A stretch of DNA of 64,000 bases, from positions 62,001-126,000 of the forward strand of contig JAUIDB010000003.1 of the NCBI GenBank assembly GCA_030429235.1, given 5' to 3'. The notes under the pieces were generated by a model, which did not search any database, was not told the DNA's origin, and was given only the letters and a program-made list of their open reading frames with translations. Each line of letters begins with the position of its first letter. Within the stretch, counting starts at the first letter, position 1. The position numbers and the translations under genes are program-made. Positions 36,424-44,956 of the stretch are shown here, one piece after another. This DNA is from Thermoanaerobaculia bacterium. GTDB taxonomy: Bacteria > Acidobacteriota > Thermoanaerobaculia > Multivoradales > JAIOJS01.

Positions 36424-37560
36424 CTACTCGTAGACCATCCACAGCGGCCCCGGGAACAGCCAGGAGAGTCCCTCACGCAGACGGTCGCGCCAGTTCTCCC
36501 AGTTGTGTCCGTCCCGAGACTCGACGAACCGTACGTTCATCCCCGTCTTCTGCAGCAATGGCACCAGCGAGCGGTTCTCGTAGATCAACGACTCGTAGAC
36601 CCCGCAACTCTGAAAGATCTGCTCGGCCGGCCGCCCCGGCGCTTCGCGAAACTCGTTCATGAAGTCGACGATCGGAGCGAAGGCGGGCCCGCGGAAACTC
36701 TCGCCGATGTCGGTGAAGGCGAACGAGCCCGACTGCAGCAGGAGGCGCCCGAACTGCCCCGGGTAGCGCCACGCCGTCGACAGCGAGGCTACGGCACCGA
36801 AACTCGCCCCCATCAGACAGCGGGCGGCGGGATCCTCGATCAACGGGTATCGGGCCTCGACGGCGGGCACCAGTTCCTCGGCCAGAAAGCGAGAGTGCCG
36901 GGGATCCGCGGCGTACTCACCCATCCGATTGCGCGACTGGGTCAGGGCCACGATGACCTGCGGAATCTCCAGACGATGGATCAAGTTGTCGAGAACCACC
37001 TGCAGGCTGGCGAACCGTAGGTAGTCCACCCCGTCGTGGGCCACGATTAGGGGATAGCGGCGCGTGGGCCGCATCCGTGCGGGAAGGTAGAGCATCACCT
37101 CCCGCCGATCGTTGAACACGGCGCTCTCGATCTCCAGGTCGACGAGACGTCCGGAGCGGGCATCGGGGTTGGGCTGCGTCCAGTCGGGGGTCTCGTACCC
37201 TTCGGCCTGGCAGACCGAGTTCGCTCCGAAGGGATCCATGGCCAGGTTCGGGTTGAAGGGATCCCGTATCAGTGAGCGCTGGTCTCCCTGGCGGACCTCG
37301 AGCTTGTACTCCACCCGCGAACCGGGTGGTAGTTGCTCGGTGAGATACCAGAAGTCGGTACCCTCGAGCCGCTCGAACGGCCGGCTCGACTCGAGACTGA
37401 AGATCCAGTGGCGGAATCGAACCTCGTCCGCCTGTCCGTAGAAGACGAAGGTCGCGTTGGACCCTTCGATGATCGGAAACTGGTGGGACCCGAGAAACTC
37501 CTCGATCGACTTCTGGTCGACGCTCTCACCGTGCACGAAGCGGTCGATCAAGAGGCTCAC
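36424..37560 (-). CDS. Enterochelin-esterase-like alpha/beta hydrolase (Fes/D family)
   Basis: 378 aa from a GTG that overlaps the upstream stop (GTGA at 37560-37557). An N-terminal E-set-like beta domain (about 20-130) with FVFYGQADEVRF and DPFNPNLAMDPFG precedes the esterase-D/enterochelin-esterase fold. The nucleophile elbow is LMGASFGAVASL with Ser, the strand before it is YPLIVAHDGVDYL, and the catalytic His is in GHNWENWRD near the end. It is cytoplasmic by lack of a signal. It is translationally coupled to the S51-like gene and divergent from an ATP-grasp ligase, which fits a hydrolase acting on a peptide or ester product. The substrate is not predictable. Confidence 0.85.
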   Translation of the reverse strand: MSLLIDRFVHGESVDQKSIEEFLGSHQFPIIEGSNATFVFYGQADEVRFRHWIFSLESSRPFERLEGTDFWYLTEQLPPGSRVEYKLEVRQGDQRSLIRDPFNPNLAMDPFGANSVCQAEGYETPDWTQPNPDARSGRLVDLEIESAVFNDRREVMLYLPARMRPTRRYPLIVAHDGVDYLRFASLQVVLDNLIHRLEIPQVIVALTQSRNRMGEYAADPRHSRFLAEELVPAVEARYPLIEDPAARCLMGASFGAVASLSTAWRYPGQFGRLLLQSGSFAFTDIGESFRGPAFAPIVDFMNEFREAPGRPAEQIFQSCGVYESLIYENRSLVPLLQKTGMNVRFVESRDGHNWENWRDRLREGLSWLFPGPLWMVYE

Positions 37561-38474
37561 GCCGCCACCTCTTCCACCGAGCCATCGACGGCGAGCCGGC
37601 GCCCGACGGCATCGAACCACGTGCCTTCGTCGGAGCGGATCCGGGTCCCCTCGTCCATCGCGAAACAGAGGGAGTCGGGAAACCGCCCCGCCAGCAGGGC
37701 AACGCGAGCCGGGTCCTCGAGTCGGAGGCGGTGCCGCGGGTGCGGCAGCGGCAGCACCCCATGGTAGAGCCCCAACCCCGACTCGAGCACTTCGGCGTAA
37801 CCCTTGCCCTGGGGAGGAGAATCGTGGAACAGCACCACCCGCTCGCCGAGGACCATCGCCCCGCCGGACCAGGCGAAGATCGGTAGCTCGCGCACCAGGT
37901 CCGCAATCCCGAATAGGCGCAACCGGTTCAGCAGGATGGCGACGTGCCCCCCGGCCACGGCGAAGGCCTGGACGGAAGCGAGTTCCTCCCTGACCTGCTC
38001 CCGCTCCGCCGCCACACTGGGTCGGCGGGCGGGGTCGAAACGTTCCCGGAACTCCGCCTGGACCTCGGCCACGCGGCTCAGGTGGTGACGGTCGAGCGCT
38101 CGAACCGCGGCCATCGCATCCTCGCGCTCCGGAGCGAGGAGGGAGGGTTCGCCTTCGCGGCGGAACAGCGCCTCGGCTTGGCCGAGGGTGTAGTCCAGTC
38201 GCTCGCGGTAGATCCGCTGCAGGCTCCGCAACCTCTCCTGCCGCTGTCGGTAGGCCTGAAAGAACTCGCGGTCCCGCCGGAAGAGCTTCTCGGCCCGATC
38301 GTAGAGGCGGAGATTGACCACCGGGAAACCCACGTGCTGACCGAGTTCGTCGACCTCAGACTCGCGTTCCTGCCAACCCGCGGTCACCACGGCCATCGGC
38401 CCGGAGATCTCGGCTCGGCTCAGTTCCGCGGCCAGATTGGGTCGCTGGCGTTGGGGTCCAAGAAGGGTAATCAT
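37557..38474 (-). CDS. Peptidase S51/cyanophycinase-like (class I glutamine-amidotransferase fold) protein
   Basis: 305 aa. The central block IFAWSGGAMVLGERVVLFHD has the nucleophile-elbow shape of the S51 group, with Ser in WSGGAM in place of the usual GTSAGA, and LPIFAWSGG preceded by a strand at VAGGHVAILLNRLRLFG. The first 150 residues include a long charged helical region (VRALDRHHLSRVAEVQAEFRE) not typical of short S51 dipeptidases. Cyanophycinase and aspartyl dipeptidase belong to this fold. With an esterase and an ATP-grasp ligase nearby, peptide turnover is plausible, but this is inference. Confidence 0.72.
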   Translation of the reverse strand: MITLLGPQRQRPNLAAELSRAEISGPMAVVTAGWQERESEVDELGQHVGFPVVNLRLYDRAEKLFRRDREFFQAYRQRQERLRSLQRIYRERLDYTLGQAEALFRREGEPSLLAPEREDAMAAVRALDRHHLSRVAEVQAEFRERFDPARRPSVAAEREQVREELASVQAFAVAGGHVAILLNRLRLFGIADLVRELPIFAWSGGAMVLGERVVLFHDSPPQGKGYAEVLESGLGLYHGVLPLPHPRHRLRLEDPARVALLAGRFPDSLCFAMDEGTRIRSDEGTWFDAVGRRLAVDGSVEEVAA

Positions 38475-38584
38475 GAGAATCCTGAAATGATGATATTTTG
38501 TCTGGATCCGGTGACCGATCGGTACCGGAACCGCACAGTACGGGCGGCTCGATTCGAGCCCGCGCAGAAGGGGAAGCTTACGCC

Positions 38585-39811
38585 ATGCACGTCATCTTCG
38601 TTGAACCCCGTTTCCCGACCAACCAGGCGCGCTTCATCGAAGCCCTGAAGAAGGCCGGAGCCTATGTCACCGGAATCGGAGAAACGCCCTACGAATACCT
38701 TGGCGATTCGCTCCGCGGCCTGCTCGATGCCTACGAGCAGGTCCCGAACGTTTGTGACGTCGGCCGAATGCACGACACGGTCACCAAGATCCAGAAACGC
38801 GGTCCCTGGGTGGACCGGCTCGAAGCGACGGTCGAGGCCCACATCATGACCGCCGCCAAGGTCCGAGAGGCTTGCGGCATCCCCGGTACGCAGGTGCAGA
38901 CCGCCTACCTGTGTCGCGACAAGCCGGCGATGAAGGAAGCGCTGCGCGAAGCCGGCGTGCCGACCGCCCTGTCGACCGGCGCCTCGAGCGAAGAAGAGGT
39001 GCGCGCGTTCGCCAAGCGGGTGGGGTACCCCCTGATCCTCAAGCCCACGGCCGGTGCGGGAGCGGCCGGCACCTACCGGGCCGATAGCGACGAGGAACTC
39101 GAGCGGATCATGCCCCAGACCGGAGTCGACCGGGGGGGCACGGTGGCGGTCGAAGAGTTCGTCGAAGGGCACGAGGGGTTTCTCGACACCCTCACGATCG
39201 GTGGCGAGATCGCGATGTACTTCATTTCGCACTACTACCCCACTGTCCTCGAGGCGATGCGGACGCGCTGGGTGGCGCCCCAGATCGTCACCACCAATCG
39301 GGTCGACTCCAGCGGCTACGACGAGGTCAAGGCGCTGGCCGCCAAGGTCATCACGGCTCTAGGCATCGGAACGTCGGCGACTCATATGGAGTGGTTCTAC
39401 GGCCCCAAGGGACTCAAGTTCTCCGAGATCGGCTGCCGCCCCCCGGGGGTTTCGGTCTGGGATATCTACTCGGCCGCAAACGACATCGACCTCTACGACG
39501 AGTGGGCCAACGCCATCACTCACGGCCGGGTCTCGCGTGAGCCCAGCCGTCGCTTCGCGGCCGGTATGATCGCCCTCCGCCCCGAAACCGACGGGCAGAT
39601 CACCGGCTACGAGGGCGTCGAACGGGTTCAACAGCAACTCGGCAAGTGGATCATCGACGCGCACTTCCCTCCTCCCGGCTCGCGTACCCAGCCGATCGAG
39701 GGCGGTTACAAAGCCAACGCCTGGGTACGAGTCAAACACCCCGACTACGATCAACTGAGAAACATGCTCGACTACGTCGGTAAGACGATCAAGGTGCGAG
39801 CTCAAAGCTAG
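38585..39811 (+). CDS. ATP-grasp ligase (carbamoyl-phosphate-synthase-like / amino-acid ligase type)
   Basis: 408 aa. I start at ATG 38585 (MHVIFVEPRFPTNQARF), where homologous folds begin; an in-frame extension to 38498 has no protein-like sequence. A Rossmann-like pre-domain comes first, then the ATP-grasp domain with VGYPLILKPTAGAGAAGTY (Lys and glycine loop), VEEFVEGHEG and the metal-binding end LKFSEIGCRPPGVSVWD. A C-terminal domain of about 90 residues follows. The pattern resembles L-amino-acid ligases and other carboxylate-amine ligases. It is divergent from the S51-like gene across an AT-rich gap and lies 14 bases before the UDP-glucose dehydrogenase gene. Confidence 0.85.
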   Translation: MHVIFVEPRFPTNQARFIEALKKAGAYVTGIGETPYEYLGDSLRGLLDAYEQVPNVCDVGRMHDTVTKIQKRGPWVDRLEATVEAHIMTAAKVREACGIPGTQVQTAYLCRDKPAMKEALREAGVPTALSTGASSEEEVRAFAKRVGYPLILKPTAGAGAAGTYRADSDEELERIMPQTGVDRGGTVAVEEFVEGHEGFLDTLTIGGEIAMYFISHYYPTVLEAMRTRWVAPQIVTTNRVDSSGYDEVKALAAKVITALGIGTSATHMEWFYGPKGLKFSEIGCRPPGVSVWDIYSAANDIDLYDEWANAITHGRVSREPSRRFAAGMIALRPETDGQITGYEGVERVQQQLGKWIIDAHFPPPGSRTQPIEGGYKANAWVRVKHPDYDQLRNMLDYVGKTIKVRAQS

Positions 39812-39825
39812 GAGTCCCTTCAAAC

Positions 39826-41178
39826 ATGGATATCTGCGTCGTCGGCACAGGCTACGTCGGTCTGGTGACCGGCTCCTGCCTGGCCGACTTTGGTATGAAC
39901 GTCACCTGCGTCGACAAGGACGTGGCGAAGATCGAAGCCCTTCATCGGGGAGAGATTCCCATCTACGAGCCGGGTCTGGACACCCTGGTCGCCCGCAACG
40001 TGCAGGCGCGGCGTCTGCACTTCACGACGGACCTCGGCCAGGCAGCCCGAGGAGCCCGAGCGATCTTCATTGCCGTCGGGACACCCCCCAAACCCGATGG
40101 CTCGGCGGATCTCTCGTACGTGGTTCAGGTGGCCGAAGAGCTCTCTCAGCACCTCGTCGACTACAAGGTCATCATCACCAAGTCGACGGTACCGATCGGT
40201 ACCGGTCAACTGATCGAAGGGATCCTGACCGAGAAGACCGGCGGCACGGCGGACTTCTCGGTGGTGTCCAACCCCGAATTCCTGCGCGAGGGATCGGCCA
40301 TCGAAGACTTCATGCGCCCCGATCGAGTCGTACTGGGAGCCCGCGACGAACGCGCCATCGCCATCCTGCGCGAGATCTACGCTCCGCTGGACAATCTCGA
40401 GGTCCCCTTCGTGGTCACCAACACCGAGACGTCGGAGTTGATCAAGTACGCCTCGAACGCCTTCCTCGCCACCAAGATCACCTTCATCAACGAGGTGGCG
40501 GGGCTTTGCGAGCGCCTCGGCGCGGACGTCATCCAGGTGGCCAAGGGGATGGGTCTCGACAGCCGCATCGGCCCCCAGTTCTTGCATCCCGGACCTGGCT
40601 ACGGTGGCTCCTGTTTTCCCAAGGACACCCAGGCCCTGGTCGACATTGCCAAACAAGCCGGAACCAACTTTGAGATCGTCGACACCGTGGTTCGGGTCAA
40701 CGACCAGGTCAAGCGCCGCGCCGCCGACAAGGTGACCGCGGCCCTGGGTGGCGACCTATCGCGCAAGACGGTGGCCGTGCTCGGACTCTCTTTCAAGCCG
40801 GGTACCGACGATATCCGGGACACCCCGGCCCTACCCCTGGTCGAGGGGTTGCTCGCCGGCGGCGCTTCGGTCCGCGCCTACGACCCCGCCTCGATGAAGA
40901 ATGCCCGCCAGGACTTCCCGGCGGGGGTCGTCTACTGCGAGGACGCCTACGATGCCGCCCAAGGTGCCGACGCGCTGGTCCTCGCCACGGAATGGAACGA
41001 GTTCCGGTCGCTGAACCTCGAGCGGGTGCGGGCCGCGATGAACGCTCCGGTCCTCGTCGACCTGCGCAACGTCTACGATCCGGTCCTGATGCGGCAGCGC
41101 GGGTTCCAGTACGAATGTCTAGGCCGGGCCCCCGAGGCACTCTTCCACGGTCCGGAAGCGGGCCACTCCGACGTTTGA
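39826..41178 (+). CDS. ugd: UDP-glucose 6-dehydrogenase
   Basis: 450 aa. Oxidises UDP-glucose to UDP-glucuronate with two NAD+. The N-terminal NAD domain begins ICVVGTGYVGLVTGSCLADFG with GxGxxG. The central part has KSTVPIGTG, NPEFLREGSAIEDF and the family helix ELIKYASNAFLATKITFINE. The catalytic Cys is in GPGYGGSCFPKDTQAL, followed by the NAD-contact LGLSFKPGTDDIRD. Complete and of usual length. UDP-glucuronate feeds extracellular polysaccharide or lipid A-type decoration, but no glycosyltransferases are in the window. It lies in line with the ATP-grasp gene and, seven bases on, the S4 protein. Confidence 0.96.
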   Translation: MDICVVGTGYVGLVTGSCLADFGMNVTCVDKDVAKIEALHRGEIPIYEPGLDTLVARNVQARRLHFTTDLGQAARGARAIFIAVGTPPKPDGSADLSYVVQVAEELSQHLVDYKVIITKSTVPIGTGQLIEGILTEKTGGTADFSVVSNPEFLREGSAIEDFMRPDRVVLGARDERAIAILREIYAPLDNLEVPFVVTNTETSELIKYASNAFLATKITFINEVAGLCERLGADVIQVAKGMGLDSRIGPQFLHPGPGYGGSCFPKDTQALVDIAKQAGTNFEIVDTVVRVNDQVKRRAADKVTAALGGDLSRKTVAVLGLSFKPGTDDIRDTPALPLVEGLLAGGASVRAYDPASMKNARQDFPAGVVYCEDAYDAAQGADALVLATEWNEFRSLNLERVRAAMNAPVLVDLRNVYDPVLMRQRGFQYECLGRAPEALFHGPEAGHSDV

Positions 41179-41185
41179 CCCCGCG

Positions 41186-41575
41186 ATGACCTCGCCCGCC
41201 CTCGAATCGCAGCGCCTCGACATCTGGTTGGACGTGGCGTGCCTGTTCAAGACGCGGTCGCAGGCGCAGACCGCCTGCAAGGCGGGCAAGGTCGACGTGA
41301 ACGAACAACGGGGCAAGCCCAACCGCCAGATTCGCCCCGGCGATCGCCTGCGCATCTCGCGCACCGGCTGGAAACAGATCGTCGAGGTGGTGGGGCTGGC
41401 GGAACAGCACCTGCCGAAGGCCGAGGCTCGTAAACTCTACGTCGACCAGACCCCGGCTCCGACCGAGGAGGAACTGGTGGTGCGACGCCTGATGCGGGAC
41501 GCCAGGATCCACGCCCCCAAGGGCGCCCCCGACAAACGGGAACGTCGCCAGCTCAGGAAACTGAAGCGGCAATGA
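41186..41575 (+). CDS. S4-domain RNA-binding protein (Hsp15-like)
   Basis: 129 aa. The S4 fold is at residues 10-70: QRLDIWLDVACLFKTRSQAQTACKAG style start, VDVNEQRGKPNRQIRPGD turn and LRISRTG. The basic C-terminus (KGAPDKRERRQLRKLKRQ) fits ribosome or RNA contact as in Hsp15, which rescues stalled 50S subunits with attached peptidyl-tRNA. It lies seven bases after ugd with no visible terminator, so co-transcription is likely even though no functional link is clear. Confidence 0.88.
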   Translation: MTSPALESQRLDIWLDVACLFKTRSQAQTACKAGKVDVNEQRGKPNRQIRPGDRLRISRTGWKQIVEVVGLAEQHLPKAEARKLYVDQTPAPTEEELVVRRLMRDARIHAPKGAPDKRERRQLRKLKRQ

Positions 41576-41618
41576 CCGTTCGCCTCGGCTCCGAGCGACC
41601 GCAGAGGGGGTGCCGCGG

Positions 41619-44600
41619 GTGACCCAGCCGCAGGACCAGCTCGGGGTTTCGCTGGACCGTGATCGCGCCACGGTGTTCTTTCTGCCGATCTCGCACCTCG
41701 ACACCCAGTGGCGCTGGACCGTTCGCGACACGATTGCCAAGTTCCTTCCCAAGACGCTGTCGGACCACCGCCACCGGTTCGACCGCTTCCCCAGCTACTG
41801 CGTCAACTTCGACGGCGCCTTTCGCTACGCGCTGATCGAGGAATACGACCCGGAGGGTTTCGCCGATCTCACCCAATGGGTCGCGGACGGTCGGCTCCGC
41901 GTTTCTGGGGCGTTCTGGGACGCCGCCGACGTCAACGTCCCCTCGCCGGAGTCGCTGATTCGCCAGTGCCTGTATGGTTCGCTGTACTTTCGCCAGCGCT
42001 TTGGCGTGACGCCATCCGATATCTTCCTGCCCGACTGCTTCGGCTTCGGTGCCCAACTGCCCATCGTCGCGGCGCACTGCGGGCTCGTCGGCTTCACCTC
42101 CTCCAAGCTGCGACGCGACGACTGGATGCGCTCCTCCGTCGGCATCCCGTTCCCGATCGGCGTCTGGGAGGGACCGGACGGTTCCGAACTGGTCTGCGCC
42201 CTCGATCCCGGGGGCTACGGCGCGCCACTGACTCGGACCCCGGCCGAGGACGACGAGATCGTGCGGCAGATCGAAGAGCAGCGGGAGCTCTCGAACCAGC
42301 GTTGGTCGGTGCGCTACTTCGGCATCGGCGACAAGGGAGGAGCCCCTGGGCCCGACTCTCTCGAGGTTCTGGAACGGGCCGTGGCCGACGAGTCGATCAC
42401 CACCCGCGCGGTCGGTTCCAGCGCCCTCTTCCGGCATCTCCACCGGCACCGCGAGTCGCTGCCGCGCCACCGCGGCGACATCTTGCTCACCACCCACGGC
42501 ACCGGCTGCTACACCGCCCATGCGGCGATGAAGCGGGGCAACCACGCCAACGAGCTGCTGGCCGAGGCGGCCGAGAAGGCGGCGAGTGCCGCGTCCTGGC
42601 TCGGGGGAATGCGCTACCCGACCGAGGAGCTGCGGCAGGCCTGGCAGCTGATGCTCTGGCATCAGTTCCACGACGACCTCACCGGCACCAGCCTGCCGGC
42701 GGCCTACGACATCTCCTGGAACGACCTGGCGTTGGCCGCCAATCGGTTCCAGGAGATCCTGAACCAGGCGGTCGGCACGGTGGCGGCGGCGCTCGACACC
42801 GAGACCGAGGGGATCCCACTCGTCGTCTTCAATCCGTTGTCGCAACCCCGCACCGATCTCGTCGTGGCCCGGCTCGACGCCTCGGCCGAGTGGCGCTCGG
42901 TCCGCGTCCTCGACCCCGACGGCGCTCCCTGTCGGGCGCAGCTCGAGACTGGCGACCAGGGGGAAGCGCTGGTGGTGTTCTCAGCCGAGCTTCCTCCCCT
43001 GGGTTTTGCCGTCTTCGACGTCACTGGCGGCCCCGAGATCGAAGAGGCCCCCAGCGACGGGCTCGGTCTACGGGAGCAGGACAACGGCCGCTATCGGATC
43101 CGGCTCGACGACCGAGGCGATCTCGCCGAGCTGTACGACCACAAACTGGAGCGCGACCTGCTCGGCGGACCGACCCGCCTCCAGTTGCTGCACAACCACT
43201 CGGTCCGCTTCCCGGCCTGGGAGATCCAGCACGAGGACGTCGCCCGAGTCCCCATGGCCCAGGTGAGGGGTCCCAGCACCAGTCGACTGTTGGCTCGAGG
43301 GCCGGCGCGTGTCGTGGTCGAGACCCGGAGACAGGCCAAGGGGTCCACCTTCGTGCAACGACTGCGGTTGGCCCACGGTACGGCAGGAGACCGCGTCGAG
43401 GTCGAGTCGCTGGTCGACTGGCGGACCCGCGGGGCACTCCTCAAGGCCGCCTTCCCGCTGGCCGCCACCGCCCCGACCGCCCTCTACGATCGCGGGGTCA
43501 CGGCGGTCGAGCACGGTGTCAACCACCCTCAGTTGTACGAGGTACCGGCGCAACAGTGGGCGCTGCAGCGCTCCCGAGGCCAGGACGAGGCGGCCTGGGG
43601 AACGGCGGTCCTGTCACGGGCCCGCTACGGCTGGGACAAGCCCGACGACCAGACCTTGCGACTGACCCTGCTCCACACTCCGCGCGTCGGTCGGCGCTTC
43701 CGCCACCAGGGCGTCCTCGACATCGGACGGCACCGCATGGAGTGGGCGCTCTTCGGGTTCCAGGGTGGTGGACGGCCCGTCGTTCCCTGGGCAGCTGCCC
43801 GCTTCAACCAGCCCCCCCTTCCTTTCGTCGTGGCCCGTAGTGCAGGCCAACTCGGGCGACGGTGGAGCTTCTTCCAGACCTCGGGGGACAGCGCGCTGGT
43901 CCGCACTGTCAAACGCGCCGAGGAGGGTTCGGAGCTGGTGGTGCGGCTCCACGAGGTGGCCGGCCAGGGGCGGGACCTCAGCCTCGAGGGGGCAGCCGAC
44001 ATCACTGCGGCTCGTTCCTTGACCGGCACCGAGCAGCCACTCCCCTTGACGCCACCCGCGATCGCGAACGGTGCCCTCCAGTTGGAGCTACGGCCCAGCG
44101 AACCCCAGACCATCGGCATCGAACTTGAAGGCTCGAGTACCGCAGTCTCCGCGGTTCAATCGAGGCCGATCGAACTCCACTGCGACTGGAACGTGGTGTC
44201 GCGCCAGAACGAGCCCAATCAAGCGGGCCTCGACGGTGGAGTCTGTTTCCCAGCAGAACTGTGGCCGCGGTCTCTGGCCCACCACGGCGTGGAGTTCAAA
44301 CTCGCCGCCCCTGGGGTCTACCACCAGCAAGCCGTGCGGGCTCGCGGACAGCGGCTCGGCCTCGACTCGCGCGGGTTGCGCGCCGACCGACTCCACCTGC
44401 TCTGCTGCGCCCGCCAGGAGAGCCGCAGCGTCACGCTTCGCGTCGGCGACGTCGAGCATCAGTGCGAGATCGCCTCGGCCCTCCGCCCCCTCCACCACTG
44501 GGACCGCGTCCACCAGGGCCGCGCCCGTTGGCTGCGACAGCTGCAGGTCGAGCCGGGGTCGCTGCGGACCGATCCGGTCGCCTGGTTTGCCACGCACACC

Positions 44601-44822
44601 CACGATCGCCGAGGGCGGGACCGGCCCTACCACTTCGCCTACCTCTTCCACCTGGCCGTGCCCTGGTCCGGCGGCGACCTCCGGCTGCCCGAGGACGAGG
44701 ACGTGTTGCTGATCGCCGTGACCCTGGCCGACGATGGGCGGCGCGTGGCCCACCCCGCCGCGTCGAGTTTCGATGGCAATCTCGTCCCCGAGACGCTGTT
44801 TTTCGCCGCTCGAGAAGCGTAG
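41619..44822 (+). CDS. Glycoside hydrolase family 38 (alpha-mannosidase-like)
   Basis: About 1067 aa from GTG 41619, chosen since GAGGGGG ends eight bases upstream; GTG 41610 is an alternative three codons earlier. N-terminal catalytic domain: ISHLDTQWRW supplies the zinc-binding His and Asp, AFWDAADVNVPSPESLIRQ is typical, and LPDCFGFGAQLP holds the nucleophile Asp region (family PDSFG). The helical domain has LMLWHQFHDDLTGTSLPAAY. The remaining 600 residues are beta-rich C-terminal mannosidase domains. There is no signal peptide, so cytoplasmic action on mannosyl oligosaccharides is likely. No transporter is linked to it. A single-gene unit by position. Confidence 0.9.
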   Translation: MTQPQDQLGVSLDRDRATVFFLPISHLDTQWRWTVRDTIAKFLPKTLSDHRHRFDRFPSYCVNFDGAFRYALIEEYDPEGFADLTQWVADGRLRVSGAFWDAADVNVPSPESLIRQCLYGSLYFRQRFGVTPSDIFLPDCFGFGAQLPIVAAHCGLVGFTSSKLRRDDWMRSSVGIPFPIGVWEGPDGSELVCALDPGGYGAPLTRTPAEDDEIVRQIEEQRELSNQRWSVRYFGIGDKGGAPGPDSLEVLERAVADESITTRAVGSSALFRHLHRHRESLPRHRGDILLTTHGTGCYTAHAAMKRGNHANELLAEAAEKAASAASWLGGMRYPTEELRQAWQLMLWHQFHDDLTGTSLPAAYDISWNDLALAANRFQEILNQAVGTVAAALDTETEGIPLVVFNPLSQPRTDLVVARLDASAEWRSVRVLDPDGAPCRAQLETGDQGEALVVFSAELPPLGFAVFDVTGGPEIEEAPSDGLGLREQDNGRYRIRLDDRGDLAELYDHKLERDLLGGPTRLQLLHNHSVRFPAWEIQHEDVARVPMAQVRGPSTSRLLARGPARVVVETRRQAKGSTFVQRLRLAHGTAGDRVEVESLVDWRTRGALLKAAFPLAATAPTALYDRGVTAVEHGVNHPQLYEVPAQQWALQRSRGQDEAAWGTAVLSRARYGWDKPDDQTLRLTLLHTPRVGRRFRHQGVLDIGRHRMEWALFGFQGGGRPVVPWAAARFNQPPLPFVVARSAGQLGRRWSFFQTSGDSALVRTVKRAEEGSELVVRLHEVAGQGRDLSLEGAADITAARSLTGTEQPLPLTPPAIANGALQLELRPSEPQTIGIELEGSSTAVSAVQSRPIELHCDWNVVSRQNEPNQAGLDGGVCFPAELWPRSLAHHGVEFKLAAPGVYHQQAVRARGQRLGLDSRGLRADRLHLLCCARQESRSVTLRVGDVEHQCEIASALRPLHHWDRVHQGRARWLRQLQVEPGSLRTDPVAWFATHTHDRRGRDRPYHFAYLFHLAVPWSGGDLRLPEDEDVLLIAVTLADDGRRVAHPAASSFDGNLVPETLFFAAREA

Positions 44823-44904
44823 TGCTCCCCCACCCGTTGCTGGGCGCCCTCTCTCGTGGTCGACACGAAAGGGGCCGAGGCTGGAATAAACTAGCCCACT
44901 AGAG

Positions 44905-44919
44905 ACTTGCAACGTCTAG
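44905..44919 (+). promoter_or_regulatory. 15-base motif shared with the upstream region at 50537-50551
   Basis: ACTTGCAACGTCTAG, 37 bases before the matrixin-like gene. The region before 50618 carries the same word with one change. It does not fit standard -35/-10 spacing, so a regulator-binding site or an alternative promoter element is possible. Confidence 0.5.
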
Positions 44920-44956
44920 ACCCAACATTCTCCTCGCGCTTCCCTGGAGGCCCACG

